From NCBI GenBank assembly GCA_014360755.1, contig JACIWX010000008.1, positions 1 to 64,000 on the forward strand: 64,000 nucleotides of DNA, written 5' to 3'. Each line of letters opens with the position of its first letter. The stretch's first letter is position 1. This stretch comes from Chloroflexota bacterium (GTDB lineage Bacteria > Chloroflexota > Anaerolineae > UBA2200). The notes beneath the pieces were generated by a model. That model worked only from the letters and a program-made list of their open reading frames with translations. It searched no databases and was not told the DNA's origin. The translations under genes and the position numbers were made by a program. This document shows, one piece after another, positions 17,776 to 27,533 of this stretch.

Positions 17776-19554
17776 ATGCCTATCAAAATACTGCCACCCC
17801 AGGTAGCAAGCAAAATTGCCGCTGGGGAAGTGGTAGAGCGACCGGCCTCTGTAGTGAAAGAACTCATCGAAAACGCCATTGATGCCACCGCTACTGACAT
17901 CCGTATCGAGATAAAAAATGGTGGCCGTCGTCTCATCCGTGTCAGTGATAATGGCTGCGGCATCCCAGAAGATGAAGCATCCTTGGCTTTTACGCGCCAT
18001 GCGACCAGCAAAATCTCCAGCGAAGAAGATTTGACACACATTCAAACCCTGGGGTTTCGCGGTGAGGCTCTGGCCAGTATTGCCGCTGTATCCCACGTAA
18101 CCATGCTCACCTGTGTGAAAAACGCGGATACGGGCACCCTATTGCGCTTGGAAGGCAGCGAACTCGTACAAAAGGAAAAACGCGCCAGCCCGCCAGGAAC
18201 CATAGTCACTGTAGAAAACCTCTTCTATAATACCCCTGCCAGGCTCAAATTCCTGCGTTCTGAAGCCACAGAGAGTAGCCATATCATCAAACTCGTCAGC
18301 GCGTATGCTATTGCTTACCCCGAATTGCGCTTTACCTTGATTGATAACGGCAAGCTGACCTTGCAGACTTCTGGCAACGGCAAGTTGTATGATGTGCTGA
18401 TCAAAGTTTTTGGTTTAGAGACCGCACAGCAAATGCTGGAAATCCGACCGACGGAGAGCGCGCAGGACCCTGATCTCCCACCCCAACGCAGCGACGGAGT
18501 ATGCGTGTATGGATACGTCGGTAGCCCTTCCCTGCACCGCGCCACACGAGATTACCAGCTCTTTTTCGTCAACCGCCGATGGATACAGGACCGTTCACTC
18601 AGCCATGCCGTCGAAGAGGCTTATCGCACTATTCTGCCCACTGGCCGCTACCCCGTGGCTATTTTAGGCATCACGATGCCACCAGCAGATGTGGATGTCA
18701 ACGTGCACCCTACCAAGCGCGAAGTGCGCTTCCGTGACCCACGGGGAGTATTCGCCACCGTACAACGGGCAGTGCGCTATACAGTGATGCAACAAGCCCC
18801 TGTGGCTACTATAAGCGGTCATCCAGCAGCAGTTTTGCCCCGTGAATGGGAAAAACACCAACCGCCTTCCCTGCACCTCACCGGGGCAGAACCGGGCATC
18901 ACACGCACCCAGATGGCATTGGAAGTACAACGCACCGCCGATGTAGAACCATCCCCAATCAGCAGCGCCCCGATGTTGGAGCAGTTGCCCATGCTCCGAG
19001 TATTGGGGCAGGTTCGGCAAACGTATATCATCGCGGAGGGACCCGATGGATTGTACCTGATCGATCAGCATGCCGCCCACGAGCGCGTCCTCTTCGAGCA
19101 ACTGCAGGCTGAGTATGCCAGCATGACCACATCGGCACAGAACCTGCTGCAACCATTGCCTATTGAACTGCCACCCCAGCAACGCGGCTTACTTGACGCG
19201 ATGCTGGAATCATTGGCGATGTTTGGTTTTGACATCGCGCCTTTTGGGGGCGATACCTACCTAGTTCGCGCCATTCCTGCCACTTTGAACCCTGCCGATG
19301 TGCCTGCTGTGATTGCTGAATTGCTGGATATGGCAAGCGAAGGCCGTGATGCGACTTTATCAGCAGAGCACCTGCTAATCATCATTGCCTGCCATAGTGC
19401 AGTGCGCGCTGGCCAAACCTTGACCTTAGACGAAGCCCGCGAGTTAATCCGGCAATTAGAGAAAACAACTGCCCCTTATACTTGTCCCCATGGACGGCCG
19501 ACCATGATCCACCTGAGCTCTGCCCAACTGGAGAGGAGTTTCAGCCGGCGCTGA
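17776..19554 (+). CDS. mutL: DNA mismatch repair protein MutL (endonuclease type)
   Basis: 592 residues. N-terminal GHKL ATPase: IAAGEVVERPASVVKELIEN (motif I with the Mg Asn), DNGCGI (motif II), TLGFRGEALASI (motif III). The C-terminal domain has the endonuclease motif DQHAAHERVLFE near residue 430, plus ACHSAVRAG and CPHGRPTMI, so this MutL should nick DNA itself, as expected for a methylation-independent mismatch repair system. No mutS is in the window. Start chosen at MPIKILPP, the canonical MutL N-terminus, with GGGAG upstream. The downstream pspC gene follows after 59 nt. Confidence 0.96.
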   Translation: MPIKILPPQVASKIAAGEVVERPASVVKELIENAIDATATDIRIEIKNGGRRLIRVSDNGCGIPEDEASLAFTRHATSKISSEEDLTHIQTLGFRGEALASIAAVSHVTMLTCVKNADTGTLLRLEGSELVQKEKRASPPGTIVTVENLFYNTPARLKFLRSEATESSHIIKLVSAYAIAYPELRFTLIDNGKLTLQTSGNGKLYDVLIKVFGLETAQQMLEIRPTESAQDPDLPPQRSDGVCVYGYVGSPSLHRATRDYQLFFVNRRWIQDRSLSHAVEEAYRTILPTGRYPVAILGITMPPADVDVNVHPTKREVRFRDPRGVFATVQRAVRYTVMQQAPVATISGHPAAVLPREWEKHQPPSLHLTGAEPGITRTQMALEVQRTADVEPSPISSAPMLEQLPMLRVLGQVRQTYIIAEGPDGLYLIDQHAAHERVLFEQLQAEYASMTTSAQNLLQPLPIELPPQQRGLLDAMLESLAMFGFDIAPFGGDTYLVRAIPATLNPADVPAVIAELLDMASEGRDATLSAEHLLIIIACHSAVRAGQTLTLDEARELIRQLEKTTAPYTCPHGRPTMIHLSSAQLERSFSRR

Positions 19555-19613
19555 GAGAGCCATCAAGAATTGAACCCGCAAACGTCCAATATAGCAGAAG
19601 GAGAAACTAGACT

Positions 19614-20087
19614 ATGGGAGAAGATTTCTACCGTGATCGGAGCAAAGGGATAATCGCTGGTGTATGCGCTGGCTTGGCGGAGTATTTCCATGTCAGCCCA
19701 ATGCTAGTACGCTTTATCTTCGTTCTGGTTGCCCTGGCAGGAGGCCCAGCGATATTGGCGTACATCATCCTATGGATTTTCCTCCCGGTAAGGGCAGCCA
19801 TTGGCACCCCACACCGAGAAATAGTACGCGATAATGTGCAAGAGATTGGCACAGAGGCGCGTAACTTGAGCCAAGAACTACAGGCAATGTTCGGGGGCAA
19901 AAGCCCAGCAACAGCCGAAACAAGCAACCGCGTCATCTGGCTAGGTGCTATCCTCATCCTCATTGGGTTGGTACTTTTGGTGGATAGCCTTCATCTTTTT
20001 CACTGGTTTCGCCTGGATCTATTGTGGGCTATTGCCTTGATTCTAGCAGGGTTTGTCCTGCTGAACGGGGCATTGCACAAAGGATAA
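19614..20087 (+). CDS. PspC domain membrane protein
   Basis: 157 residues beginning with a PspC domain: YRDRSKGIIAGVCAGLAEYF, then two close hydrophobic helices (about 30-60, LVRFIFVLVALAGG and ILAYIILWIFLP). Two further membrane segments occupy the C-terminus (VIWLGAILILIGLVLLVD and LLWAIALILAGFVLL). PspC proteins are inner-membrane sensors of envelope stress or regulators; no phage-shock operon (pspA) is present here. It is followed, overlapping no gene, by a toast-rack-type protein, a common pairing in LiaF/PspC modules. Confidence 0.85.
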   Translation: MGEDFYRDRSKGIIAGVCAGLAEYFHVSPMLVRFIFVLVALAGGPAILAYIILWIFLPVRAAIGTPHREIVRDNVQEIGTEARNLSQELQAMFGGKSPATAETSNRVIWLGAILILIGLVLLVDSLHLFHWFRLDLLWAIALILAGFVLLNGALHKG

Positions 20088-20101
20088 GAAAGGTAGGAAA
20101 T

Positions 20102-21037
20102 ATGATGGAAGAAGAAGAAAAACAACCCCGTCCCAGCATTATTGTGCCACTGCTCTTGATCGCAGCAGGTGTCCTGCTGCTGCTCAACCAGGTGGGCAAG
20201 CTCCCCTGGGGTATCTGGGGAACCCTGTGGCGCTTTTGGCCCGTTATCCTCATTTTGCTTGGCTTGGAGATCCTAATCGGGCTAAGCCGCTCGAACCTCA
20301 TATACATTATAGGCGTGCTGATTGCGCTTGCTATCCTGGGGGCTGTGATCGCTTACGCGGTATACAAGGGGGAACAACCTGCCATCGCGCAGCCCAAAGT
20401 CAGCACAGAAACCATCTCGGAATTGATGCAGGACGCTGACAGTGGCCAGATTACCCTGAAATTCGGCGCAGGAAGGGTTACCATTGGAGCGCTACCTGAT
20501 TCGCCGAATTTCGTAGAAGGCAAGCTGGAGTATACTCGCTACTCACTACAAGCCGAGAGGGATTTCCGTGTCCAGAACGGTCGCGCGGAGTTCTCCTTAT
20601 CCGCTCGCAGCCAGCCTATCCCGTTCTGGGTACCCGGTGATATCGCCGGCGAATATTGGGATCTTCGTTTCACCCCGCGTATCCCGCTCGAAATGGATAT
20701 CAAGACAGGCGTGGGCAAAGTGAATATGGATTTGAGCGGGCTTAAAGTGACGCGACTCTCCCTGGATGCAGGCGTCGGCGAAACGGTGATCATTTTCCCC
20801 ATTGCAGCCGGGTTAACCAGAGCGAATATCAATGCAGGCGTTGGCGCCATCACCGTCCAAATACCAAAAGAGGTAGGTGCAAGGATCCTGGTGGCCAAAG
20901 GTTTAGGCTCCATACGGGTGAAAAACACGCGCTTTACCCATTTTGGCAATGAATACACAAGCACAAACTACCAGACAGCAGAAAACAAGTTGGACCTGGA
21001 AATCAAAGGAGGGGTAGGAACAATCACTATCCAATAG
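20102..21037 (+). CDS. Membrane-anchored protein with toast-rack-like C-terminal domain
   Basis: 311 residues. After a short acidic N-terminus there are three hydrophobic segments (about residues 10-30, 42-58 and 66-86; DUF5668/LiaF-N-like), then an exported beta-rich region with repeating glycine blocks (DAGVGETVII, NAGVGAITVQI, GLGSIRVKN, GGVGTITIQ), as in the toast-rack/adhesin-like domain. Start at 20102 is supported by GGTAGG upstream; the reading extended back into pspC is rejected. Probably works with PspC in sensing envelope or cell-surface state (inference). Confidence 0.75.
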   Translation: MMEEEEKQPRPSIIVPLLLIAAGVLLLLNQVGKLPWGIWGTLWRFWPVILILLGLEILIGLSRSNLIYIIGVLIALAILGAVIAYAVYKGEQPAIAQPKVSTETISELMQDADSGQITLKFGAGRVTIGALPDSPNFVEGKLEYTRYSLQAERDFRVQNGRAEFSLSARSQPIPFWVPGDIAGEYWDLRFTPRIPLEMDIKTGVGKVNMDLSGLKVTRLSLDAGVGETVIIFPIAAGLTRANINAGVGAITVQIPKEVGARILVAKGLGSIRVKNTRFTHFGNEYTSTNYQTAENKLDLEIKGGVGTITIQ

Positions 21038-21055
21038 AAAAAGGAGGGGTGACCG

Positions 21056-21355
21056 ATGACGACCTATGTCCTTCTATCCAAGGTATCTGCTGAGAACGTA
21101 AAACGCGTGAAAAACTTGGCCGCAATGGACAAGGCTTTCGAGCGCAAATTACGCGAACAGTGCCCAGAGGTCAAACGCATTGCCAGTTACGCTTTGCTTG
21201 GAGCCTACGACTTCCTGCACATCTTTGAAGCGCCCGATGCTATAACAGCGGCAAAGGTGGCTTTGCTTTCCAATGAATTTGGGGCGGGCAGTACCCAAAC
21301 CTTAACCGCTATCCCCTTCGCTGATTTCACCAAGATGGTCGAAGAATTGAGCTGA
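21056..21355 (+). CDS. GYD domain protein
   Basis: 99-residue soluble protein of the GYD family: YVLLSKVSAENVKRVKN at the N-terminus, SYALLGAYDFLHIFEAPD in the middle (the GxYD motif reads GAYDF) and a TLTAIPFADF tail. Ferredoxin-like alpha/beta fold is expected, function unknown. AAAGGAGGGG lies 7 nt before the ATG. Last gene of the mutL-led plus-strand group. Confidence 0.85.
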   Translation: MTTYVLLSKVSAENVKRVKNLAAMDKAFERKLREQCPEVKRIASYALLGAYDFLHIFEAPDAITAAKVALLSNEFGAGSTQTLTAIPFADFTKMVEELS

Positions 21356-21382
21356 GCACAACCATCACCAAACTGGCACAGA

Positions 21383-21419
21383 TGGCTCCCATGCCTAGCG
21401 ATCCAGGGCATGGGAGCCA
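21383..21419. terminator. Bidirectional hairpin between convergent genes
   Basis: 13-bp perfect stem (21383-21395 with 21407-21419; GGCTCCCATGCC core) and an 11-nt loop between the GYD gene and the end of the class III aminotransferase. No T-run follows on either strand, so it may act with Rho or simply protect 3' ends. Confidence 0.6.
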
Positions 21420-21457
21420 GAACCTGCCGGCAGTGTCTGCTCTACGGGACCGTCACC

Positions 21458-22783
21458 CTAAACCTCTTTCTCTGCTTCAGTGAGCGCCCGCTCGAAGATT
21501 TCCAGTCCTTCATCTACCAAATCCGCGGTAATGTTCAATGCGGGCATAAAGCGGACAGTGCTCATGCCACAGCCCAGGATCAACAAGCCTTGCTCAAAGC
21601 ACTTTTGCACAACCGCATCACGCAACTCTACTGCGGGTTCTTTCGTATCCTTGTCCTTGACCAACTCGACGCCGATCATCAGCCCCAAGCCGCGCACATC
21701 GCCCATAGAGGGATGCTTTCCCTGCATGCTCTTGAGCCGTTCCAAGAACCTCTCGCCCATCCGGGCTGCATTCTGCATGTAGCCCCCCTCGATGAGGCGT
21801 ATCGTCGCCAATGCGGCAGCACAGGAGATAGGATTGCCACCGAAAGTATTGCCATGTGCCCCTGATGGCCAGGTCATCTGGCGCTTGCTTGCGACCATAG
21901 CCCCCAAGGGCATTCCTGAAGCAATGCCTTTCGCAATGCAAACAATATCAGGTACTACGCCCCAATGTTCAATAGCGAACATCTTCCCGGTACGGCCCAT
22001 GCCTGCTTGAATCTCATCGTCAACGAGCAAGATGTCGTATTTATCCGTTAGTTCGCGCAGCCGCTGGTGGTAGAGAGGCGGAGGAACCACATACCCGCCC
22101 TCACCCTGGATGGGCTCGACGAAGATAGCGGCTACCTCTTCTGGTGAAACGAGCCGTCTGAAGAGCGTGTCCTCAATATATTTCACGCAATAGATGTCAC
22201 AGGAGGGATACTCCAGATTGTACGCACAGCGGTAACAATAACCATAGGGAACATGCGTAACCCCGGGCACTAGGGGTGAAAATCCAGCCCGGTGCACATA
22301 TTTGGATGCCGTCAACGACAGTGCGCCCATACTGCGTCCGTGAAACGCCCCAAGGAAAGCAATCATCCGCGTACAGCCTGTAGAATAGCGTGCCAGCTTA
22401 AAGGCCGCTTCGACTGCTTCTGTGCCTGAATTGGTAAAGAAAACTTGCTTTTGTTCGCGCCCTGGCACAATCGCATTGAGCTTCTCAGCCAACTCGATCT
22501 GCACCTTGTAGTAGAAATCGGTCCCAGACATATGGATGAATTTGTCTGCCTGGTCTTTAATCGCTTGCACCACTTCGGGATGGCAATGTCCCGTAGCGTT
22601 TACCGCAATGCCCGCCGTAAAATCAATAAACTGATTCCCATCTACATCCCACACTAGGGAACCCTTGCCATGATCCATTACAAAGGGATATGACCGCGTG
22701 TACGAGGGGGAAATTACTTCCTTATCCCTTTTCACATATTGCTTAGCCAGAGGTCCAGGAATTTTTTGCTTCGCTTCTGCCAT
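21458..22783 (-). CDS. Class III aminotransferase (4-aminobutyrate/acetylornithine type)
   Basis: 441-residue omega-aminotransferase using PLP. DVDGNQFIDFTAGIAVNATGHCHPEV near residue 50, NSGTEAVEAAFKLAR near 120, FHGRSMGALSLT, IFVEPIQGEGGY, LLVDDEIQAGMGRTG (PLP Asp) and the Schiff-base Lys in CIAKGIASGMPLGAM. It also contains a cysteine-rich insert CYRCAYNLEYPSCDIYC around residue 190, typical of the GabT-like subgroup found in thermophiles and archaea. GABA, ornithine or a beta-amino acid may be substrate. Single gene with its own promoter at 22878-22906. Confidence 0.88.
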   Translation of the reverse strand: MAEAKQKIPGPLAKQYVKRDKEVISPSYTRSYPFVMDHGKGSLVWDVDGNQFIDFTAGIAVNATGHCHPEVVQAIKDQADKFIHMSGTDFYYKVQIELAEKLNAIVPGREQKQVFFTNSGTEAVEAAFKLARYSTGCTRMIAFLGAFHGRSMGALSLTASKYVHRAGFSPLVPGVTHVPYGYCYRCAYNLEYPSCDIYCVKYIEDTLFRRLVSPEEVAAIFVEPIQGEGGYVVPPPLYHQRLRELTDKYDILLVDDEIQAGMGRTGKMFAIEHWGVVPDIVCIAKGIASGMPLGAMVASKRQMTWPSGAHGNTFGGNPISCAAALATIRLIEGGYMQNAARMGERFLERLKSMQGKHPSMGDVRGLGLMIGVELVKDKDTKEPAVELRDAVVQKCFEQGLLILGCGMSTVRFMPALNITADLVDEGLEIFERALTEAEKEV

Positions 22784-22877
22784 GGTTCATTATCCTCCTT
22801 GATATATTTGTTTTGTCAGACAGTCTATGTACACCCAGTGCGCTTGCCACTGTCACAAGAAACAACTCGCATGGATA

Positions 22878-22906
22878 ATTATACCATCCAACCCACCTGC
22901 CACCAA
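22878..22906 (-). promoter_or_regulatory. Promoter of the class III aminotransferase
   Basis: Minus strand TTGGTG (22906-22901), 17 bp, TATAAT (22883-22878). Predicted leader is about 88 nt; AAGGAGG precedes the ATG. Confidence 0.6.
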
Positions 22907-22938
22907 ACAAACCGCGACCCGATGATAGAGTACAGACT

Positions 22939-22966
22939 TTGACATCCACTCCTTTTGCGTTAGAAT
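22939..22966 (+). promoter_or_regulatory. Promoter of the glycerate kinase/glycolysis group
   Basis: TTGACA (22939-22944), 16-bp spacer, TAGAAT (22961-22966). Transcription would begin near 22973, 16 nt before the glycerate kinase ATG at 22989. Divergent from the promoter at 22878-22906. Confidence 0.65.
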
Positions 22967-22988
22967 CAAACCACAAGGATAGGGCAGC

Positions 22989-24353
22989 ATGAAACTCAAA
23001 CAGGAGCCTACGGTATTCCAAGTGGACTTGCAAGGCAAAGCCGCTGAATATGTGCGCGCGATCATGGAAGCTGCCCTCCAAGCGGCAGATCCGGCTGAGG
23101 CGGTGCGGCAGAATGTCCTTTTACAGGGAAATACCTTGCATGTTGGCCGGAGAATGTATGACCTGCGCACATACGAGCATATCTACGTTGTAGGAGCCGG
23201 CAAGGCAAGTGCCGCCATGGCTATGGCACTGGAAGACATATTAGGTGAGCGCATCACAGCAGGCTGGATAAACGTGAAGGATGGTTACACCGCACCTACG
23301 CGCAAGATTATGATCCATGAGGCTGGCCATCCTCTTCCCGATAGGCGCAGCGTAGAGGGCACCCGCCAAATCGTCTCCTTGCTGAAGGAGGCTAAGGCTA
23401 CAGATTTGGTGTTCTGCCTCCTTTCTGGTGGTGGTTCTGCCTTGATGACATTGCCCGCAGAGGGTATTTCCCTGAGCGATATGGAAGCCCTGACCCAAGC
23501 GCTATTGCGTAGCGGAGCAACCATCAATGAAATGAACGCGATTCGAAAACACTTGTCACAAGTCAAAGGAGGCCAGCTTGCCCGACTTGCCTATCCAGCG
23601 CAGGTCATTTCCTTGATCCTTTCCGATGTTGTCGGCAGCCCTTTGGATGTCATCGCTTCAGGGCCAACAAGCCCGGATCCGACAACGTTTGCCCAAGCCT
23701 ATCAGGTACTAGAGAAATACCAGCTATTGCAAGAAGTGCCGGATTCCATTGTGAGCCATCTCAAGCAAGGCATGAAGGGAGGAATCCGCGAGACACCTAA
23801 AGCACAGGATGAGGCCTTTCAATGCACACAGAATCTGGTCATCGCCAGCAACGAGCATGCAGCACACGCTGCACGGGACAAGGCTCGCCAACTGGGCTTG
23901 AATAGCCTGCTCCTGTCAACTTTCATTGAAGGTGAAGCGCGGGAGGTCGCCAAGGTTTTCGCCGCTATAGCCAGAGAGATTGATCGCTCGGGAGAGCCGA
24001 TGCCACGACCCGCTTGCATGATTGCAGGTGGGGAAACCACGGTTTCCGTGCGAGGTCAAGGGCTTGGCGGGCGTAACCAAGAATTGGCGCTGGCAGCAGC
24101 ACCGCTCCTCGCTGGCTTGGACAAGGCGGCCGTTGTCACACTGGGAACCGATGGCACCGATGGACCCACGGATGCGGCTGGTGCTATTGCTTCCGGCAGC
24201 ACTGCTAGCCGAGCCGCAGAAAAAGGGCTTTCGATTGCCAGTTACTTGGAAAACAACGATGCCTACCATTTCTTCCAGGCTTTGGGTGATCTGCTCATCA
24301 CCGGCCCGACGAATACGAATGTGAATGATTTGATCTTTGTCTTTGCCTTTTAG
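22989..24353 (+). CDS. Glycerate 2-kinase (DUF4147/MOFRL family)
   Basis: 454 residues; phosphorylates glycerate to 2-phosphoglycerate. Domain DUF4147: YVVGAGKASAAMAMALE near residue 60, FCLLSGGGSALMTLPAEGIS near 140, LSQVKGGQLAR and LILSDVVGSPLDVIASGPTSPDP. The MOFRL C-terminal part has MIAGGETTVSVRGQGLGGRNQELALAAA and LGTDGTDGPTDAAGAI. The product feeds directly to enolase/pyruvate kinase and the genes downstream encode pyruvate kinase, Pgk and phosphoglycerate mutase, so this is a glycerate assimilation and lower glycolysis unit. Confidence 0.93.
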   Translation: MKLKQEPTVFQVDLQGKAAEYVRAIMEAALQAADPAEAVRQNVLLQGNTLHVGRRMYDLRTYEHIYVVGAGKASAAMAMALEDILGERITAGWINVKDGYTAPTRKIMIHEAGHPLPDRRSVEGTRQIVSLLKEAKATDLVFCLLSGGGSALMTLPAEGISLSDMEALTQALLRSGATINEMNAIRKHLSQVKGGQLARLAYPAQVISLILSDVVGSPLDVIASGPTSPDPTTFAQAYQVLEKYQLLQEVPDSIVSHLKQGMKGGIRETPKAQDEAFQCTQNLVIASNEHAAHAARDKARQLGLNSLLLSTFIEGEAREVAKVFAAIAREIDRSGEPMPRPACMIAGGETTVSVRGQGLGGRNQELALAAAPLLAGLDKAAVVTLGTDGTDGPTDAAGAIASGSTASRAAEKGLSIASYLENNDAYHFFQALGDLLITGPTNTNVNDLIFVFAF

Positions 24354-24408
24354 GGGGTGCTTCGTGGCAGCCATAGCCTGCAGGAGGATGACACAAGGAG
24401 ACTGACTG

Positions 24409-26166
24409 ATGCTGCGAACCAAAATTGTCTGCACCATTGGCCCAGCTAGCCGCTCACCGGAGATGCTTAAGGAAATGATTGCTAGCGGCCTGGATGTCGC
24501 GCGCCTGAATTTCTCTCATGGCGATCCCGAATACCACGGTGAGAACATTGCCAGGATCCGCAAAGCATCAGAAGAAGTGGGAAAGCCTGTGGCGATCCTG
24601 GTTGATCTGCAAGGCCCCAAGCTGCGCGTGGGTGAGATAGGGGGAGATGGTGTCCTACTGCGCGAAGGAGAAGAGGTCATCCTCACTGCGCGGCCGATTA
24701 TTGGGCATGAAGGGGAAATCCCTGTGCAGTACAACGCACTGCCCAAACTCGTGCAGCCAGGAGACCGCATTTTGATGGATGATGGGCTTTTGGAAGTACT
24801 TGTCCTTGACTCGACAGAGACGGATATCCGCTGTAAGGTCATTGCAGGAGGCTTGTTGCAGAGCAACAAAGGCATAAACCTGCCACATGCTCATACCAGC
24901 ATTCCAGCCATCACCGAGAAAGACAAGAAAGACCTTGCCTTTGCATTGGAACATCAAGTGGATTGGATTGCCTTATCCTTTGTACGCAACGCGAATGAAG
25001 TTGTGGCTCTTCAAGAACTTATCCAGCGGCAATGCACTTTGGGCCGTCCCACGCCGGTGATTGCGAAAATCGAAAAGCCCGAGGCGATCAAAAACATTGA
25101 CGCCATCATCGCAGCATCAGACGGCATTATGGTCGCGCGAGGAGACCTGGGTATAGAGGCTTCACCAGAAGAAGTTCCCATGATGCAGAAAGAAATCATC
25201 AAAAAATGCAACGAAGCAGGGGTTCCAGTCATCACTGCTACGCAGATGCTTGAATCCATGATCCACAACCCACGCCCCACCCGTGCCGAAGCCAGCGACG
25301 TCGCCAATGCCATATTGGATGGCACGGATGCCATTATGCTCTCTGGCGAAACGGCTGTAGGCCGCTACCCTTTAGAAGCTTTGCGCACAATGGTGAAGAT
25401 AGCACAGCGCGCTGAAGCAGAAATATTGCGACGAAACAAGTTTTTCGCAATCGCGCCGCCGCGGACAAAAACCATCGCAGAAGCAGTAAGCCATGCTGCT
25501 TGTGAGACAGCGCGAGATTTGGATGCCGCAGCGATCATCACTCCCACTGTCTCCGGCTACACTGCCCGTATGGTAGCTAAATACCGACCCTATATGCCCA
25601 TCGTTGCGGTCACGCCTAGCCCGATGGTGCAAAGACAACTTTGCCTGTATTGGGGCGTTTACCCCTTGCTGGCACCCAGGACAGCCAATACCGATCAAAT
25701 GCTGGCTGACGCCATCCATGCCGCGCGAGAGCATGGATTTGTCCAATCCGGTCAACTCATCGTGGCTACCGGGGGAGCGGCAGGCAGTGCCCCCGGTACG
25801 ACTAACCTCATCAAAGTCCAGGAAGTGGAGCGCATCCTGGTTATGGGTACGGGCATCGGAAACGAGCGCGTCCAAGGCCGCGTACGGTTACTCGGAGAAG
25901 TGCTCCCCGCACCAGCGAGCATTAACCGTGCGGACATCCTGGTTGTGCCATATACAACACGAGAATATGTCCCATTGGCGCGTCGTGCAGGAGGGTTGAT
26001 CGTCGAACAAGGCGGCATGGATTCACACGCGGCGCAGATGGCCCTCGAAATGGGGGTGACGGCGATCATTGGTGCACAAGGTGCTCTCTCCCTGCTGCGG
26101 GATGGGCAAACCGTTACTCTGGACCCCGTTCATGGCCGCGTCTATGAGGGCCATGTTCAAGCATAA
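24409..26166 (+). CDS. pyk: Pyruvate kinase with C-terminal swivel domain
   Basis: Converts phosphoenolpyruvate and ADP to pyruvate and ATP. Core: TKIVCTIGPASRS, VARLNFSHGDPEYH, LVDLQGPKLRVGE, the catalytic block PVIAKIEKPEAIKNIDAII, MVARGDLGIEAS and ATQMLESMI. The extra C-terminal domain (about 490-580) has the PEP-utiliser mobile motif GGMDSHAAQMALEMG with its His, as in Bacillus-type long pyruvate kinases; total 585 residues. Located 55 nt after the glycerate kinase, so cotranscribed. Confidence 0.96.
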   Translation: MLRTKIVCTIGPASRSPEMLKEMIASGLDVARLNFSHGDPEYHGENIARIRKASEEVGKPVAILVDLQGPKLRVGEIGGDGVLLREGEEVILTARPIIGHEGEIPVQYNALPKLVQPGDRILMDDGLLEVLVLDSTETDIRCKVIAGGLLQSNKGINLPHAHTSIPAITEKDKKDLAFALEHQVDWIALSFVRNANEVVALQELIQRQCTLGRPTPVIAKIEKPEAIKNIDAIIAASDGIMVARGDLGIEASPEEVPMMQKEIIKKCNEAGVPVITATQMLESMIHNPRPTRAEASDVANAILDGTDAIMLSGETAVGRYPLEALRTMVKIAQRAEAEILRRNKFFAIAPPRTKTIAEAVSHAACETARDLDAAAIITPTVSGYTARMVAKYRPYMPIVAVTPSPMVQRQLCLYWGVYPLLAPRTANTDQMLADAIHAAREHGFVQSGQLIVATGGAAGSAPGTTNLIKVQEVERILVMGTGIGNERVQGRVRLLGEVLPAPASINRADILVVPYTTREYVPLARRAGGLIVEQGGMDSHAAQMALEMGVTAIIGAQGALSLLRDGQTVTLDPVHGRVYEGHVQA

Positions 26167-26232
26167 TATTGGCTGCTGCAGCAGCCCTCACGAATTCCTT
26201 AGGAACAAATCAATGAGACGGAGGAGGAAAAA

Positions 26233-27408
26233 GTGAACAAAAAGACAATTCGAGACATCGAGGTTGCTGGAAAACGTGTTCTGGTTCGTGTGGATTTCAA
26301 CGTGCCTTTGGATAAAGCCGGGCAGATTACCGATGACACCCGCATTCGCGCTGCGCTACCAACTATAGAATACTTGCGCGATAAGGGAGCCAAGGTCATC
26401 GTCTGTTCGCATCTTGGCCGTCCCAAAGGCAAAGTGGCAGAGGAATTCCGACTGACGCCAGTTGCCAAACGCCTCTCAGAGTTGCTGGGCACACCTGTGC
26501 AGAAAACGGACGACTGTATTGGGCCTGAGGTGGAAAAGGCTGTCGCAGCGATGAAACCAGGCGATGTGCTCCTGCTGGAAAACCTACGTTTCCATGCCGA
26601 GGAAGAAGCCAATGACCCTGGCTTTGCCAAACAGTTGGCAGCGCTCGCAGACGTGTATGTCAATGATGCCTTTGGCGCTGCTCACCGTGCCCATGCTTCT
26701 ACAGAGGGGGTGGCCCATTTCTTGCCCGCTGTCGCTGGCTTCCTCATGGAGCGCGAGCTCACCTTCCTAGGCAAAGCCCTGGCTGACCCTACCCGCCCCT
26801 TTGTGGCGATACTAGGCGGCGCCAAGGTGTCGGATAAAATTGGCGTCATCGAGAACCTGCTGCCCAAAGTGGATTGGCTTATCGTGGGCGGTGGCATGGC
26901 TAACACCTTCCTGAAAGCCTTGGGGTATGAGGTGGGTGCCTCACTGGTGGAAGAGGACAAGGTGGAATTAGCCAAGGACTTGCTCCAACGCGCGGGCAAG
27001 AAACTTATGCTCCCCGTTGACGTGGTGATTGCCGATGCCTTTGCCGCCGATGCTCAGCATCAGACCGTCCCTGTAGATAAGGTCTTGCCTGGCTGGCGCA
27101 TCCTAGACATCGGTCCACAGAGCGTGGAAGCATTCAACGCAGTGCTGAAAAAAGCCAAGACGGTAGTCTGGAACGGTCCTATGGGCGTATTCGAATTCCC
27201 TGCCTTTGCTGCTGGGACCGTGGCCATCGCCAAATCCCTAGCAGAAACGGATGCCACGACCATTATCGGAGGCGGAGATTCGGCTGCTGCAGTCGAACAA
27301 GCAGGTGTTGCCAACAAGATGACCCACATTTCCACCGGCGGTGGAGCTTCGCTCGAGTTCTTGGAAGGCCGCGTGCTACCTGGCGTAGCCGCATTGCAGG
27401 ACAAATAG
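26233..27408 (+). CDS. pgk: Phosphoglycerate kinase
   Basis: 391 residues, the normal length. Substrate-side motifs [20 protein letters not shown] and [13 protein letters not shown], nucleotide-side motifs [49 protein letters not shown] and [12 protein letters not shown]. Starts with GTG; GGAGGAAAAA is just upstream and no nearer ATG exists. A 16-bp palindrome at 26171-26186 lies in the gap after pyk. Followed by the phosphoglycerate mutase. Confidence 0.96.
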   Translation: MNKKTIRDIEVAGKRVLVRVDFNVPLDKAGQITDDTRIRAALPTIEYLRDKGAKVIVCSHLGRPKGKVAEEFRLTPVAKRLSELLGTPVQKTDDCIGPEVEKAVAAMKPGDVLLLENLRFHAEEEANDPGFAKQLAALADVYVNDAFGAAHRAHASTEGVAHFLPAVAGFLMERELTFLGKALADPTRPFVAILGGAKVSDKIGVIENLLPKVDWLIVGGGMANTFLKALGYEVGASLVEEDKVELAKDLLQRAGKKLMLPVDVVIADAFAADAQHQTVPVDKVLPGWRILDIGPQSVEAFNAVLKKAKTVVWNGPMGVFEFPAFAAGTVAIAKSLAETDATTIIGGGDSAAAVEQAGVANKMTHISTGGGASLEFLEGRVLPGVAALQDK

Positions 27409-27419
27409 CCATTTGAACA

Positions 27420-27510
27420 GTGATGAGTGACGAGTGATGGGGAAATAAAAGCGCGGCGCGTATCTGCCACCTCTCACTCATCACTCGTCACTCGTCACTT
27501 ATCACTTCAT
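27420..27510. repeat. Heptamer-based inverted repeat, copy 2
   Basis: Left arm 27420-27440 (TGATGAGTGACGAGTGATGG) and right arm 27473-27510, a run of ACTCATC, ACTCGTC, ACTCGTC and ACTTATC heptamers, fold on each other around a GC-rich 32-nt loop. It occupies the pgk-apgM gap and ends just before the apgM ribosome site. Same family as 13856-13926. Confidence 0.8.
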
Positions 27511-27533
27511 CCTTTTTCACAAAAGGAGTGCCC

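Noticed and set aside
26171-26186. 16-bp palindrome GGCTGCTG-CAGCAGCC as an operator in the pyk-pgk gap
   Set aside because: It lies inside an apparently continuous transcript, has no second copy nearby and no promoter beside it.
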